NCBI GenBank assembly: GCA_937967375.1 | Contig: CALCJF010000102.1 | Coordinates: forward strand, 1-31,646 | Source of the DNA: an uncultured Leucobacter sp. | GTDB taxonomy: Bacteria > Actinomycetota > Actinomycetes > Actinomycetales > Microbacteriaceae | DNA length: 31,646 nucleotides | Direction of reading: 5' to 3' | Shown here: piece by piece, positions 24,377-31,646 of the stretch | How the letters are laid out: every line of letters starts with the position of its first letter | Position numbering within the stretch: position 1 is the first letter of the stretch | Program-made: the position numbers and the translations under genes | Notes under the pieces: model-generated | What the model saw: the letters and a program-made list of their open reading frames with translations, nothing else | Database searches by the model: none | Told to the model about the DNA's origin: nothing

Positions 24377-27244
24377 GTGGGCGCGAAGAAACTCGTCATC
24401 GTGGAGTCACCGACCAAGGCAAAAACCATTGGCGGCTACCTTGGTGACGACTACGAGGTCATCGCATCGGTCGGGCATATTCGTGACCTCGCCGAACCCT
24501 CTGAGCTACCCACAGAGCTCAAAAAGGGGCCGTTCGGCAAGTTCGCCGTTGACGTCGACCAGGACTTCGCCCCGTATTACGTGGTCAACGCAAATAAGAA
24601 GAAGACGGTCACCGAGCTCAAGCGGGCCCTGAAAGATGCGGACGAGCTGTGGCTCGCAACTGATGAGGACCGCGAGGGGGAGGCGATCGCCTGGCACCTG
24701 CTCGAGGTGCTGAAGCCAAAGGTGCCCGTGCGCCGAATGGTGTTTCACGAGATCACCAAAGACGCGATCGAACAGGCTAAGGCGAATACGCGCGACATCG
24801 ATTTCGCGCTCGTTGACGCCCAAGAGACCCGTCGCATTCTTGACCGCCTGTACGGCTACGACATCTCACCGGTGCTCTGGCGCAAGGTTGCGCCGAAGCT
24901 TTCGGCCGGGCGCGTGCAGTCAGCTGCCACCCGCATCGTGGTCGACCGCGAGCGCGAACGCATGGCTTTCGTGGCGGCGGAGTACTGGGATCTCACCGCA
25001 AGCTTCAAGCCGGGTGCTGATGCAGCCGATACCGCACAGTTCGAGGCACGCCTCGTGCGCCTTGACGGCGAACGGCTCGCGACGGGTTCTGATTTCAACG
25101 ACTCGGGCGAGCTGAAACCAAAGTCGCAGCAGGCTGGCGTCGTGCTGCTGCCGCAGGCCCGCGCGCAAGCGCTCGCGGCCGCCCTCGCAGACGCCGCCTC
25201 GGCGAAGGTGCTCTCGATCGAGACTAAGCCGCACACCCGTCGCCCCGCGCCACCGTTCACCACGTCGACGCTTCAGCAGGAGGCATCGCGCAAGCTGCGC
25301 TATAGCTCGCGTCAGACCATGTCGCACGCACAGTCGCTCTACGAGAACGGCTACATCACCTATATGCGCACCGATTCGCCGACGCTCTCGAAGCAGGCGA
25401 TCTCGGCTGCACGCAAGCAGGCAGCGGAGCTCTATGGTGCCGCCACGGTTCCCGATGCCCCGCGCGTCTACACTGGCAAAGCCAAGGGGGCGCAGGAGGC
25501 GCACGAGGCTATTCGCCCCGCGGGCGACACCTTTGCCCGCCCGAGTGAGCTCAAGAACAAGCTCAACCGGGGTGACTACGACCTGTACGAGCTCATCTGG
25601 AAGCGCACGGTCGCGAGCCAGATGGCCGACGCGAAGGGCTCGACCGACACCGTCACGCTCGGTGCTTCGATCGCCGATGCAGCCTCGAAGAGTGGCACCG
25701 CGGCGGCCGAGTTCACCGCGAGTGGCACCGTCATCACCTTCCCCGGCTTCTTGCTCGCGTACGAAGAGGGCAAAGACGAAAAGCGCGGCGCAAAGGATCA
25801 CAGCGTCGAACTGCCGCAGCTTGCCGAGGGTCAGACCCTCGCGGTCATCGATCCCGAAGCCAAGGGCCACGAGACGAGCCCGCCGCCGCGCTTCACCGAG
25901 GCGAGCTTGACCAAGCGACTCGAAGATCTCGGCATCGGTCGACCCTCGACCTACGCAGCGATTATCGGCACGATCACCGACCGCGGTTACGTCACGAAGA
26001 AGGGGCAGGCGCTCGTTCCAAGCTGGATCGCCTTCTCGGTCGTGCGCCTGCTCGAAGAGCACTTCGCCGCCCTCGTCGACTACGACTTCACCGCAGAGAT
26101 GGAGGGCGACCTCGACCGCATCGCGGCCGGCGACGCCGAGCGGGCGGCCTGGCTGCGCGACTTCTACTTCGGCAGCGACAACCATCCCGGTCTGCGCGGC
26201 GTGGTCGATAACCTCGGCGAGATCGACGCGCGTGCGATCAACACCATTCGCATCGACGACGAGATCTCGCTGCGCAACGGCAAGTACGGCCCGTACCTCG
26301 AGGTCTTCGACGAGAAGTGCGAGGTCGGTGAAGACGGTGCGCTGAAGCCGCGCAGCGTGAATATTCCCGACGGGCTCGCCCCGGACGAGCTCACCGCCGC
26401 CCGCGCGCACGAGCTCGCCGACGCCGAGCCGCTCGAAGACCGTATCGTTGGTCTGCACCCAGTCACGGGCAAGCGCATCGCGGCGAAGAACGGCCGCTTC
26501 GGCCCATACGTGACCGAGCTACCCGATGAAGGCGAAGAGCTGCCGAAGGGCGTCAAAGCGCGCACGGCGTCTCTCTTCAAGAGCATGGACCCCGCGACTA
26601 TCGACCTCGATACAGCGGTGGCGCTGCTTGACCTGCCACGAGTCGTGGGCACCGATGAAGAGGGCAACGAGATCACGGCGCAGAACGGTCGCTACGGTCC
26701 GTACCTCAAGAAGGGCACTGAGACTCGCACACTGCCGAGCGAAGACGCGATCTTCTCCATCGACCTCGCCGGTGCTCTCGAGGTGCTCGCCCAGCCGAAG
26801 TACGGCGCGCGTAAGGCCGCTTCGGCGCTCAAGGAGTTTGACGCAGACCCGGTGAGTGGCAAACCCATCAAGGTAAAAGACGGCCGGTTCGGCCCGTACG
26901 TCACTGACGGCGAGACGAACGCCACGATCCCTCGAGGCGATAGCGTCGAAGAGATCACCTTCGAGCGCGCCGCCGAACTGCTTGCGATTAAGCGTGCGAA
27001 GGGCCCGGCGAAGAAGAAGGCACCCGCACGCAAGGCTGCAGCGAAGAAGCCTGCAGCGAAGAAGACCACCGCGAAGAAGCCCGCAGCGAAGAAGCCCGCA
27101 GCGAAGAAGACTGCTGCGAGCGGTAATAAGACAGTTGACCCGGTTCGCGCCGCAGCGGCGAAGAAGGCGGCCGCGACCCGCAAAGCGAATGCCGAGCGCC
27201 GCGCCGCCGAGGCTGCGGCCGTAGCGGCAGCCTCGGGTCAGTAA
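24377..27244 (+). CDS. topA: DNA topoisomerase I
   Basis: This type IA enzyme relaxes negative supercoils. The open frame starts at 24296, but GTG at 24377 with GAAGGAG upstream fits the family (VGAKKLVIVESPTKAKTI) and gives 955 residues. The Toprim domain holds LVIVESPTKAKT and WLATDEDREGEAIAWHL. The active-site tyrosine is in YITYMRTDS (Y329). The C-terminal part has four G-x-x-GPY repeats (GKYGPYLEV, GRFGPYVTEL, GRYGPYLKKG, GRFGPYVTDG), the actinobacterial Topo-C repeats that replace zinc fingers. It ends in a Lys/Ala/Pro-rich basic tail, which in mycobacteria aids strand passage. tmk starts 2 bp after its stop. Confidence 0.97.
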   Translation: MGAKKLVIVESPTKAKTIGGYLGDDYEVIASVGHIRDLAEPSELPTELKKGPFGKFAVDVDQDFAPYYVVNANKKKTVTELKRALKDADELWLATDEDREGEAIAWHLLEVLKPKVPVRRMVFHEITKDAIEQAKANTRDIDFALVDAQETRRILDRLYGYDISPVLWRKVAPKLSAGRVQSAATRIVVDRERERMAFVAAEYWDLTASFKPGADAADTAQFEARLVRLDGERLATGSDFNDSGELKPKSQQAGVVLLPQARAQALAAALADAASAKVLSIETKPHTRRPAPPFTTSTLQQEASRKLRYSSRQTMSHAQSLYENGYITYMRTDSPTLSKQAISAARKQAAELYGAATVPDAPRVYTGKAKGAQEAHEAIRPAGDTFARPSELKNKLNRGDYDLYELIWKRTVASQMADAKGSTDTVTLGASIADAASKSGTAAAEFTASGTVITFPGFLLAYEEGKDEKRGAKDHSVELPQLAEGQTLAVIDPEAKGHETSPPPRFTEASLTKRLEDLGIGRPSTYAAIIGTITDRGYVTKKGQALVPSWIAFSVVRLLEEHFAALVDYDFTAEMEGDLDRIAAGDAERAAWLRDFYFGSDNHPGLRGVVDNLGEIDARAINTIRIDDEISLRNGKYGPYLEVFDEKCEVGEDGALKPRSVNIPDGLAPDELTAARAHELADAEPLEDRIVGLHPVTGKRIAAKNGRFGPYVTELPDEGEELPKGVKARTASLFKSMDPATIDLDTAVALLDLPRVVGTDEEGNEITAQNGRYGPYLKKGTETRTLPSEDAIFSIDLAGALEVLAQPKYGARKAASALKEFDADPVSGKPIKVKDGRFGPYVTDGETNATIPRGDSVEEITFERAAELLAIKRAKGPAKKKAPARKAAAKKPAAKKTTAKKPAAKKPAAKKTAASGNKTVDPVRAAAAKKAAATRKANAERRAAEAAAVAAASGQ
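26998..27117 (+). repeat. Lys-Ala-Pro tandem repeats in the topA tail
   Basis: Variants of a KKPAAKK-coding unit (for example GCGAAGAAGCC[CT]GCAGC) recur about six times in tandem inside topA. Such repeats often vary in copy number between strains. The result is a strongly basic, disordered C-terminus. Confidence 0.8.
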
Positions 27245-27246
27245 CA

Positions 27247-27867
27247 ATGACCGGCCTCTTCATAACGTTCGAGGGTGGCGACGGCGCAGGCAAGACCACC
27301 CAGTCGAAGCTTCTCGCTACCTGGCTGGAGCAACGCGGCTATGAAGTCGTGCACACGCGAGAACCCGGCGGCTCGAGCCTTGGCGATTCAGTGCGAAATG
27401 TGCTGCTGCACGGCGGGCACGTGTACGAGCGTGCCGAGGCGCTGCTCTATGCCGCCGATCGCGCACAGAACATCGCTGAGGTCGTGAGGCCAGCACTCGA
27501 ACGTGGGGCTGCCGTCGTGCAAGACCGCTATATTGACTCGTCGCTGGCGTACCAGGGTGCCGGCAGGCCGCTGCCACAGGACGAGGTTCGGCACATCAAC
27601 GAGTGGGCAACCGGTGGCCTCTGGCCCGCGCTCACGGTTCTGCTCGACATGAACCCAGAGGTTGCGATTTCTCGGCGCGAGGCGGCCGGCCAGAAGGCCG
27701 ATCGGCTCGAGCGCGAGGCAGCGGAGTTTCATCTGCGGGTGCGCGCCGAGTACCTGAAGCTTGCTTCTGCCGAGCCCCAGCGCTTTCTCGTGCTCGACGC
27801 CACCCAGCCGGTTGTTGAGTTGCACGAGCGGATTACGGCCCGCGTGGCCCCTCTCGTCGAGGGGTAG
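27247..27867 (+). CDS. tmk: Thymidylate kinase
   Basis: This enzyme phosphorylates dTMP to dTDP. The 206-residue protein shows the P-loop FEGGDGAGKTTQ (8-19), the TREPGGSSLGDSVRNVLL motif with the substrate-binding arginine, and DRYIDSSLAYQGAGR. A lid region rich in arginine follows (ISRREAAGQKADRLEREAAEFHLRVRAEYL). The ATG is 2 bp after the topA stop and lacks a clear ribosome site, so it is probably coupled to topA. In many actinobacteria holB follows tmk; here a small membrane protein gene follows. Confidence 0.97.
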   Translation: MTGLFITFEGGDGAGKTTQSKLLATWLEQRGYEVVHTREPGGSSLGDSVRNVLLHGGHVYERAEALLYAADRAQNIAEVVRPALERGAAVVQDRYIDSSLAYQGAGRPLPQDEVRHINEWATGGLWPALTVLLDMNPEVAISRREAAGQKADRLEREAAEFHLRVRAEYLKLASAEPQRFLVLDATQPVVELHERITARVAPLVEG

Positions 27868-27870
27868 TCC

Positions 27871-28311
27871 GTGCAGGGGAGCGAGCAGCCGCGCAACGGT
27901 CGCGCTGCTGATCGTTCGAGTAAGTGGCTTGCGCTACTGCCATGGCACGAACCGACCAGGCAGGCCGCGACCATCGGGTGGTGGGGCTGGTTTCCGAATA
28001 TTCCGAGAAACTGGTTTGGGCGAGTCTGCTGGGTGCTCGCAGTTGGTGCCCTCAGCCTCGGTTTCGGGGCCCTGGCAGTGGCGCTGTCGGTAGATGTGTT
28101 CTCGCGCGGTGAGGCCGCGTCCTCGCTGCTGAGTCTGCTGCTCGGATTTGTGGTTCTTCCGGCCGCTTGCCTGCTGTTCGCCTGGCATCTGGTGAACGGG
28201 ATCGCGCTTGCCCGCAGGGAGGACTCGCGAAAGCGAGCCCTTGAGGCAGAGGTTGCCGACGCGGCGGCGCGCGTCGAGGAGGCACGCCGCCGCGCTCGCG
28301 GGCAGGGTTGA
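27871..28311 (+). CDS. Small two-helix membrane protein of unknown function
   Basis: This 146-residue protein starts at GTG three bases after the tmk stop. A Trp-rich juxtamembrane part (WHEPTRQAATIGWWGWFPNIPRNWF) comes before two hydrophobic helices (about 53-74 and 86-110). The C-terminus from about 116 is a charged Arg/Glu/Ala helix (RKRALEAEVADAAARVEEARRRARG) that may form a coiled coil. No family was recognised. Its position suggests co-transcription with tmk. Confidence 0.7.
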   Translation: MQGSEQPRNGRAADRSSKWLALLPWHEPTRQAATIGWWGWFPNIPRNWFGRVCWVLAVGALSLGFGALAVALSVDVFSRGEAASSLLSLLLGFVVLPAACLLFAWHLVNGIALARREDSRKRALEAEVADAAARVEEARRRARGQG

Positions 28312-28342
28312 CGGGCGGGAGATTCGCCCCGACTATGCGAGG

Positions 28343-28681
28343 TTAGGCAACGGGAGTTTCGTGGTCGCCCACAAGCTTCAGCCCGATTACGCAGCCGACG
28401 ATCCCCAGCAAGAGCAGAACCTTGATGACGCTGACCGGTTCTTGCCCCGTGACCATCGCGTAGATCACGGTCAGCGAGGCGCCGACGGCCACCCAGACCG
28501 CATAACCGGTGCCGGTGGGAATATCGCGCAGCGCGAGAGCGAGGCCGCCCATGCTGATCACGCAGCCGACGGCGAAGACGACGGTCGGCCAGAGCTTCGT
28601 AAAGCCTTCAGACTTGCCGAGCGCTGTCGCCCAGACCGCCTCGAAGACACCTGAAACGATGAGAATGATCCATGCCCACAT
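28343..28681 (-). CDS. SMR-family exporter, Gdx/SugE type (probable guanidinium exporter)
   Basis: This 112-residue protein has four membrane helices in the small multidrug resistance fold, opening WAWIILIVSGVFEAVWATALGKSEGF with the essential glutamate at E14. PTGTGYAVWVAVGASLTVI follows, and KLVGDHE lies near the end. It is closer to E. coli SugE/Gdx (GTAYAVWTGIGA) than to EmrE. Gdx proteins export guanidinium in exchange for protons as dual-topology dimers. The assignment is reinforced by the guanidine-III riboswitch directly upstream. AAAGGAG six bases before the ATG fixes the start; open frame further upstream (to 28747) is the riboswitch, not protein. It lies downstream of purL on the same strand. 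Confidence 0.9.
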   Translation of the reverse strand: MWAWIILIVSGVFEAVWATALGKSEGFTKLWPTVVFAVGCVISMGGLALALRDIPTGTGYAVWVAVGASLTVIYAMVTGQEPVSVIKVLLLLGIVGCVIGLKLVGDHETPVA

Positions 28682-28702
28682 GACTTGCTCCTTTGGCAAG
28701 TC
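28682..28702 (-). promoter_or_regulatory. Hairpin enclosing the Shine-Dalgarno of the exporter gene
   Basis: On the minus strand GACTTG (28702 to 28697) and CAAGTC (28687 to 28682) form a 6-bp stem whose nine-base loop is CCAAAGGAG, holding the Shine-Dalgarno; the ATG follows at once. The 5' arm overlaps the 3' strand of riboswitch P2, so the two structures exclude each other. This fits a translational on-switch. Confidence 0.65.
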
Positions 28703-28740
28703 TTGTCGCACTCGGGGTACTTGGCCATCGTCCCGGAGCC
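28695..28740 (-). ncRNA. Guanidine-III (ykkC-III) riboswitch
   Basis: On the minus strand the order CTCCGGGACGATGG, then CCAAGTACCCCGAG, then TGCGACAAGACTTGCC matches the ykkC-III consensus (CCGGACGA...GTACCC...GGACAAGACGG) that I know from Thermobifida fusca. P1 pairs CTCCGGG with CCCCGAG (one mismatch). P2 pairs GGCCAAGT with ACTTGCC (one bulge), and the P2 bases differ from the T. fusca ones in a compensatory way. The class binds guanidinium through an H-type pseudoknot. It lies directly before the SMR exporter gene. Confidence 0.85.
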
Positions 28741-28760
28741 TGATCACCGGCTCGAAACAA

Positions 28761-28805
28761 GAATCTCACCCCTGCCTGGGCAAGACCTGGGCAGAGGCGA
28801 GATTC
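28761..28805 (-). terminator. Probable purL terminator
   Basis: A 16-bp inverted repeat (28761-28776 with 28790-28805, two mismatches) has a 13-base loop. Read on the minus strand, its 3' arm is followed by TTGTTT. It lies 43 bp past the purL stop and only 20 bp before the riboswitch, so the exporter promoter must overlap it or readthrough must supply the exporter. Confidence 0.7.
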
Positions 28806-28810
28806 TCGTT

Positions 28811-28838
28811 GTGCGTCGTGCGTTGTGCGTTGTGCGTC
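28811..28838. repeat. Four tandem heptamers GTGCGT(C/T)
   Basis: GTGCGTC, GTGCGTT, GTGCGTT and GTGCGTC stand head to tail between the purL stop and its terminator. It is a short non-coding microsatellite. Confidence 0.9.
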
Positions 28839-28848
28839 CTTGGCCGCG

Positions 28849-31272
28849 CTACTCTGAGATGCCGAGGCCCGCTGGCTGCTGCATCGAACGCTCGAAGCGT
28901 GCAGCAGCGGCGTTCGGCAGGGCGGTGAAGAGATCGGGGTCGATCACGTCGCCGAAGCGGGCCGGCAGCGTTTCGCGTGAAGCGGTGCGCAGCTCGGCGA
29001 TGGGCAGCGTGAAGCGCTCCTGCACCTCGATCGTGGCATCAGCGCCAGGCACGTCGGTGACGCCGACGCGCAGCACCGGGTAGCCGCGACCTTCGCAGAG
29101 CCCACGGAACTTCACGTCTTCCTCGTGCGGCACCGACACGAGCACGCGGCCCTGCGACTCTGAGAAGAGTGCGGCGGTGGCGTCGACGCCGTCGCGCGAC
29201 ATGATCTCGTCGATCCAGACTCGGGCGCCAACGCCGAAGCGCAGCGAGCCATCGGCAAGCGCCTGCGCGAGGCCACCCTCACCGAGGTCGACCGCGCCCG
29301 AGAGCAGACCGCCCTGCGACGCAGCGTGCAGCAATTCCGCGAGCGAGCGCTCGTCGTCGAGCGAGACCTGCGGCGGCAGGCCGCCGAGGTGCTCGTGCAC
29401 GGCCTCGGCCCACGCCGAGCCGTCGAGTTCGTCGCGGGTGGTACCGAGCAGGTAGAGGTGCTCGCCCTGATCTTGCCAGCCCGAGGGCACGCGACGGGCC
29501 ACGTCGTCGATGATGCCGAGCACGCCGACGACCGGGGTCGGGTGAATCGGCACATCGCCGGTCTGGTTGTAGAACGACACGTTGCCGCCGGTGACGGGAA
29601 CCTCGAGCGAGAGGCACGCGTCAGACAGGCCCTCGACGGCCTTCGAGAACTGCCACATGACCTCTGGGTTCTCGGGGCTGCCGAAGTTGAGGCAATCGGT
29701 GACGGCGGTCGGCACGGCACCGGTGGTCGCGACGTTGCGGTAGGCCTCTGCCAACGCGAGCTGAGCGCCCGCGTACGGGTCGAGCTGGCAATAGCGACCG
29801 TTCGCGTCGGTCGAGATCGCGACGCCAAGGCCGCTCTCTTCTGACACGCGGATCATGCCCGCAGCATCGGGGAACGAGAGCGCCGTGTTGCCGAGCACGT
29901 AGTAGTCGTACTGGTTGGTGATCCACTCCGACGACGCCTGGTTTGGTGACGAGGCGACGGCGAGCATCTGGGCCCGCAGATCCTTGCCCGAAACTGCCTC
30001 GCCGCGAGCAAAACCGGCAGACGCAACCGACGAAGCCTGCAGCGAATCGATCCAGGTCGGGTATGCGACCGGGCGCTCGTAGACCGGGCCATCGACGGCG
30101 ACGGTCGAGGGGTCGACGTTGACGATCTCTTCGCCGCGCCAGTTGATGACGAGGCGGTTCGTGTCGGTGACTTCGCCGAGCACGCTCGTCTCGACGTCCC
30201 ATTTCGCTGTGACCGCGAGAAACGCGTCGAGCTTCTCAGGGGCGACGACAGCCATCATTCGCTCCTGGCTCTCGCTCATCAGAATCTCTTCTGCGGTGAG
30301 CGACGGGTCGCGCAGCAGCACGCTGTCGAGTTCAATGAACATGCCGCCGTCGCCATTCGCGGCGAGCTCCGAGGTCGCGCACGAGATGCCGGCAGCGCCG
30401 AGATCTTGAATGCCCTCGACGAGGTCGCCTTTGAAGAGTTCGAGGCAGCACTCGATGAGCACCTTCTCGGCGAATGGGTCGCCGACCTGCACGGCCGGGC
30501 GCTTGGTCGGGCCGCCTTCGTCAAACGAATCAGAGGCCAGGATCGATGCCCCGCCGATACCGTCGCCACCCGTGCGGGCGCCGAACAGCACGACCTTGTT
30601 GCCGAGGCCCGAGGCGTTTGCGGTGTGCAGGTCTTCGTGGCGCAGCACGCCAACACCGAGCGCGTTCACGAGGGGGTTCGCCTGGTAGACGCCATCGAAC
30701 ACGGTCTCTCCGCCGATATTCGGCAGGCCGAGGCAGTTCGCGTATGACGAGATGCCCGCGACCACGCCGTGCACCACGCGGGCGGTGTCTGGGTCATCGA
30801 TCGCGCCGAAGCGCAGCTGGTCCATGACGGCGACCGGGCGGGCGCCCATCGAGATGATGTCACGGATGATGCCGCCGACGCCGGTCGCGGCGCCCTGGAA
30901 AGGCTCGATGTACGAGGGGTGGTTGTGGCTCTCGACCTTGAAGGTCACCGCCCAACCCTCGCCCACGTCGATCACGCCGGCGTTCTCGCCCATGCCGACG
31001 AGCAGGCGCTCTTTCATCTTGTCGTTGACCTTCTTGCCGAACTGGCGCAGGTAGATCTTCGACGACTTGTACGAGCAGTGCTCGCTCCACATCACCGAAT
31101 ACATGGCGAGCTCGCCCGAGGTGGGGCGGCGCCCCAGAATCTCGCGGATCTTCGCGTACTCGTCAGCCTTCAGGCCAAGCGCCTCAAAGGGTTGCTCTCG
31201 GTCTGGCGACGCGATGGCGTCGGCGACGGTGTCGGGGCGGGGTTCGGTGGCAGCGGCATGCGTCTCGGTCAC
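28849..31272 (-). CDS. purL: Phosphoribosylformylglycinamidine synthase II (small PurL)
   Basis: This enzyme converts FGAR to FGAM in purine synthesis, together with PurQ (glutaminase) and PurS, neither of which is in the window. The 807-residue protein is of the short PurL type. Motifs include MWSEHCSYKSSK, VKVESHNHPSYIEPFQGAATGVGGIIRDI (ATP/Mg site), GGETVFDG, GARTGGDGIGGASILAS, DLGAAGISCATSELA and, in the second half, PVTGGNVSFYNQT and DLGEGGLAQAL. It starts at GTG; the GAAAGG immediately before it is too close for a ribosome site, but TAGACT six bases upstream suggests a leaderless start. It begins with about 20 poorly conserved residues. Confidence 0.97.
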   Translation of the reverse strand: MTETHAAATEPRPDTVADAIASPDREQPFEALGLKADEYAKIREILGRRPTSGELAMYSVMWSEHCSYKSSKIYLRQFGKKVNDKMKERLLVGMGENAGVIDVGEGWAVTFKVESHNHPSYIEPFQGAATGVGGIIRDIISMGARPVAVMDQLRFGAIDDPDTARVVHGVVAGISSYANCLGLPNIGGETVFDGVYQANPLVNALGVGVLRHEDLHTANASGLGNKVVLFGARTGGDGIGGASILASDSFDEGGPTKRPAVQVGDPFAEKVLIECCLELFKGDLVEGIQDLGAAGISCATSELAANGDGGMFIELDSVLLRDPSLTAEEILMSESQERMMAVVAPEKLDAFLAVTAKWDVETSVLGEVTDTNRLVINWRGEEIVNVDPSTVAVDGPVYERPVAYPTWIDSLQASSVASAGFARGEAVSGKDLRAQMLAVASSPNQASSEWITNQYDYYVLGNTALSFPDAAGMIRVSEESGLGVAISTDANGRYCQLDPYAGAQLALAEAYRNVATTGAVPTAVTDCLNFGSPENPEVMWQFSKAVEGLSDACLSLEVPVTGGNVSFYNQTGDVPIHPTPVVGVLGIIDDVARRVPSGWQDQGEHLYLLGTTRDELDGSAWAEAVHEHLGGLPPQVSLDDERSLAELLHAASQGGLLSGAVDLGEGGLAQALADGSLRFGVGARVWIDEIMSRDGVDATAALFSESQGRVLVSVPHEEDVKFRGLCEGRGYPVLRVGVTDVPGADATIEVQERFTLPIAELRTASRETLPARFGDVIDPDLFTALPNAAAARFERSMQQPAGLGISE

Positions 31273-31284
31273 CTTTCAAGTCTA
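31273..31284 (-). promoter_or_regulatory. Probable leaderless -10 box for purL
   Basis: On the minus strand TAGACT (31284 to 31279) is followed by six bases and the GTG at 31272. It is among the best examples of the TANNNT-N6-start pattern in the window. Confidence 0.6.
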
Positions 31285-31386
31285 CCTTCTGCTGGGGCTC
31301 GAAAAGGATCGCCGGGCGGGCCAGGGCGCCGCCCTCCGGGGCGCAGTCGGCCGGCGCCAGAGCTGGCGATTCTCAGGCAAGCAGGC

Positions 31387-31398
31387 CAGACTGGAACC
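31387..31398 (+). promoter_or_regulatory. Possible leaderless -10 box for the gene at the right edge
   Basis: CAGACT (31387-31392) is followed by six bases and the ATG at 31399. The hexamer is a weaker match to TANNNT than the purL one. Confidence 0.35.
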
Positions 31399-31646
31399 AT
31401 GAGCACACAGCACGATCCGCAAGACCCCTCGCAGAGCGGCCCGCAACCTGTCGTAGCTCCTGCGCCCACCGTTGCGCAGGCGGCAGCACCAGCCCCATCG
31501 GCATTGCCCCCCGCGCCCGCTGCCGGGCACGTGCCCCAGGCCCCCGCGCGCAGGATTCCGACCTTCCTGAAGATCAGCATCATTCTGCTTGCCGCGCTGT
31601 CGATCGCTTCGATCGCGCAGGAGGTCGCGCTGAGTCCATACCATCT
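31399..31646 (+). CDS. N-terminus of a Pro/Ala-rich membrane-anchored protein (cut by the window end)
   Basis: 82 residues are visible. A disordered Gln/Pro/Ala-rich N-terminus (about 1-53) is followed by the hydrophobic segment IPTFLKISIILLAALSIASIAQEVAL (about 53-78), probably a single membrane helix, so most of the protein would lie outside the cell or beyond the window. It is divergent from purL, with 126 bp between the starts. No family can be assigned from this part. Confidence 0.65.
   Translation, partial: MSTQHDPQDPSQSGPQPVVAPAPTVAQAAAPAPSALPPAPAAGHVPQAPARRIPTFLKISIILLAALSIASIAQEVALSPYH

Noticed and set aside
24920..26458. 512-codon minus-strand open frame opposite topA
   Set aside because: It is antisense to conserved topA domains and has no protein-family features.
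28313..28329. GGGCG-N7-CGCCC hairpin between the convergent small membrane protein gene and the exporter gene
   Set aside because: A 5-bp stem without T-tract is too weak to call a terminator in such GC-rich DNA.
28682..28747. 22-codon N-terminal extension of the SMR exporter
   Set aside because: The sequence is the riboswitch and ribosome site; SMR proteins start a few residues before the first helix.

Overview
The window is chromosomal DNA from a high-GC Gram-positive actinobacterium. Gene content, DUF2510 and bPH_2 proteins, frequent GTG starts and probable leaderless starts suggest Microbacteriaceae (Leucobacter-like). The genus is an inference from protein flavour, not a search result. 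There is no IS element, prophage module, CRISPR array, rRNA or tRNA that I can support. This looks like a core-genome segment whose interest lies in regulation and in a small pilus/secretion locus.

Layout. (1) 1-2233: the end of an unknown gene, a bPH_2 membrane protein, a convergent stand-alone YqaJ-type nuclease, and an orphan OmpR-family response regulator. (2) 2234-3640: an L10 leader with attenuator, then rplJ-rplL and a strong terminator. (3) 3681-7935: a membrane protein, then pta-ackA (acetyl-CoA/acetate interconversion). (4) 8005-14319: dnaX, recR, a DUF2510 membrane protein, then lysC-asd (first two steps of the aspartate pathway; lysC has an internal ribosome binding site for a beta subunit). 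(5) 14461-17978, minus strand: a class A penicillin-binding protein with PASTA domains, overlapping a metallophosphoesterase gene. (6) 18109-18761: a DUF4177-like small protein plus a RidA-family protein, then a two-way terminator facing acs (minus). (7) 21087-24324: a compact Tad (tight adherence) locus: TadA ATPase, one protein that appears to combine TadB and TadC, a DUF4244 pilin-like peptide, TadE and a second TadE-like protein. (8) 24377-28311: topA, tmk and a small membrane protein. (9) 28343-31272, minus strand: an SMR (Gdx/SugE-type) exporter under a guanidine-III (ykkC-III) riboswitch, and purL. (10) The start of a divergent proline-rich membrane protein runs off the end.

The order dnaX, recR, lysC-asd, metallophosphoesterase, ponA, DUF4177-RidA, acs, tad, topA matches, from memory, the order on the Mycobacterium tuberculosis chromosome (about Rv3721c down to Rv3646c). 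It is therefore an old actinobacterial gene order.

The most notable signals are: a bipartite repeat (12 bp + 15 bp, spaced 17 or 18 bp) found upstream of both tad transcription units; the guanidine-III riboswitch, whose P2 strand competes with a hairpin that encloses the Shine-Dalgarno of the exporter gene; a stop-start (or frameshift) junction in the last tad gene; and a set of TANNNT-N6/7-start arrangements pointing to leaderless transcripts.
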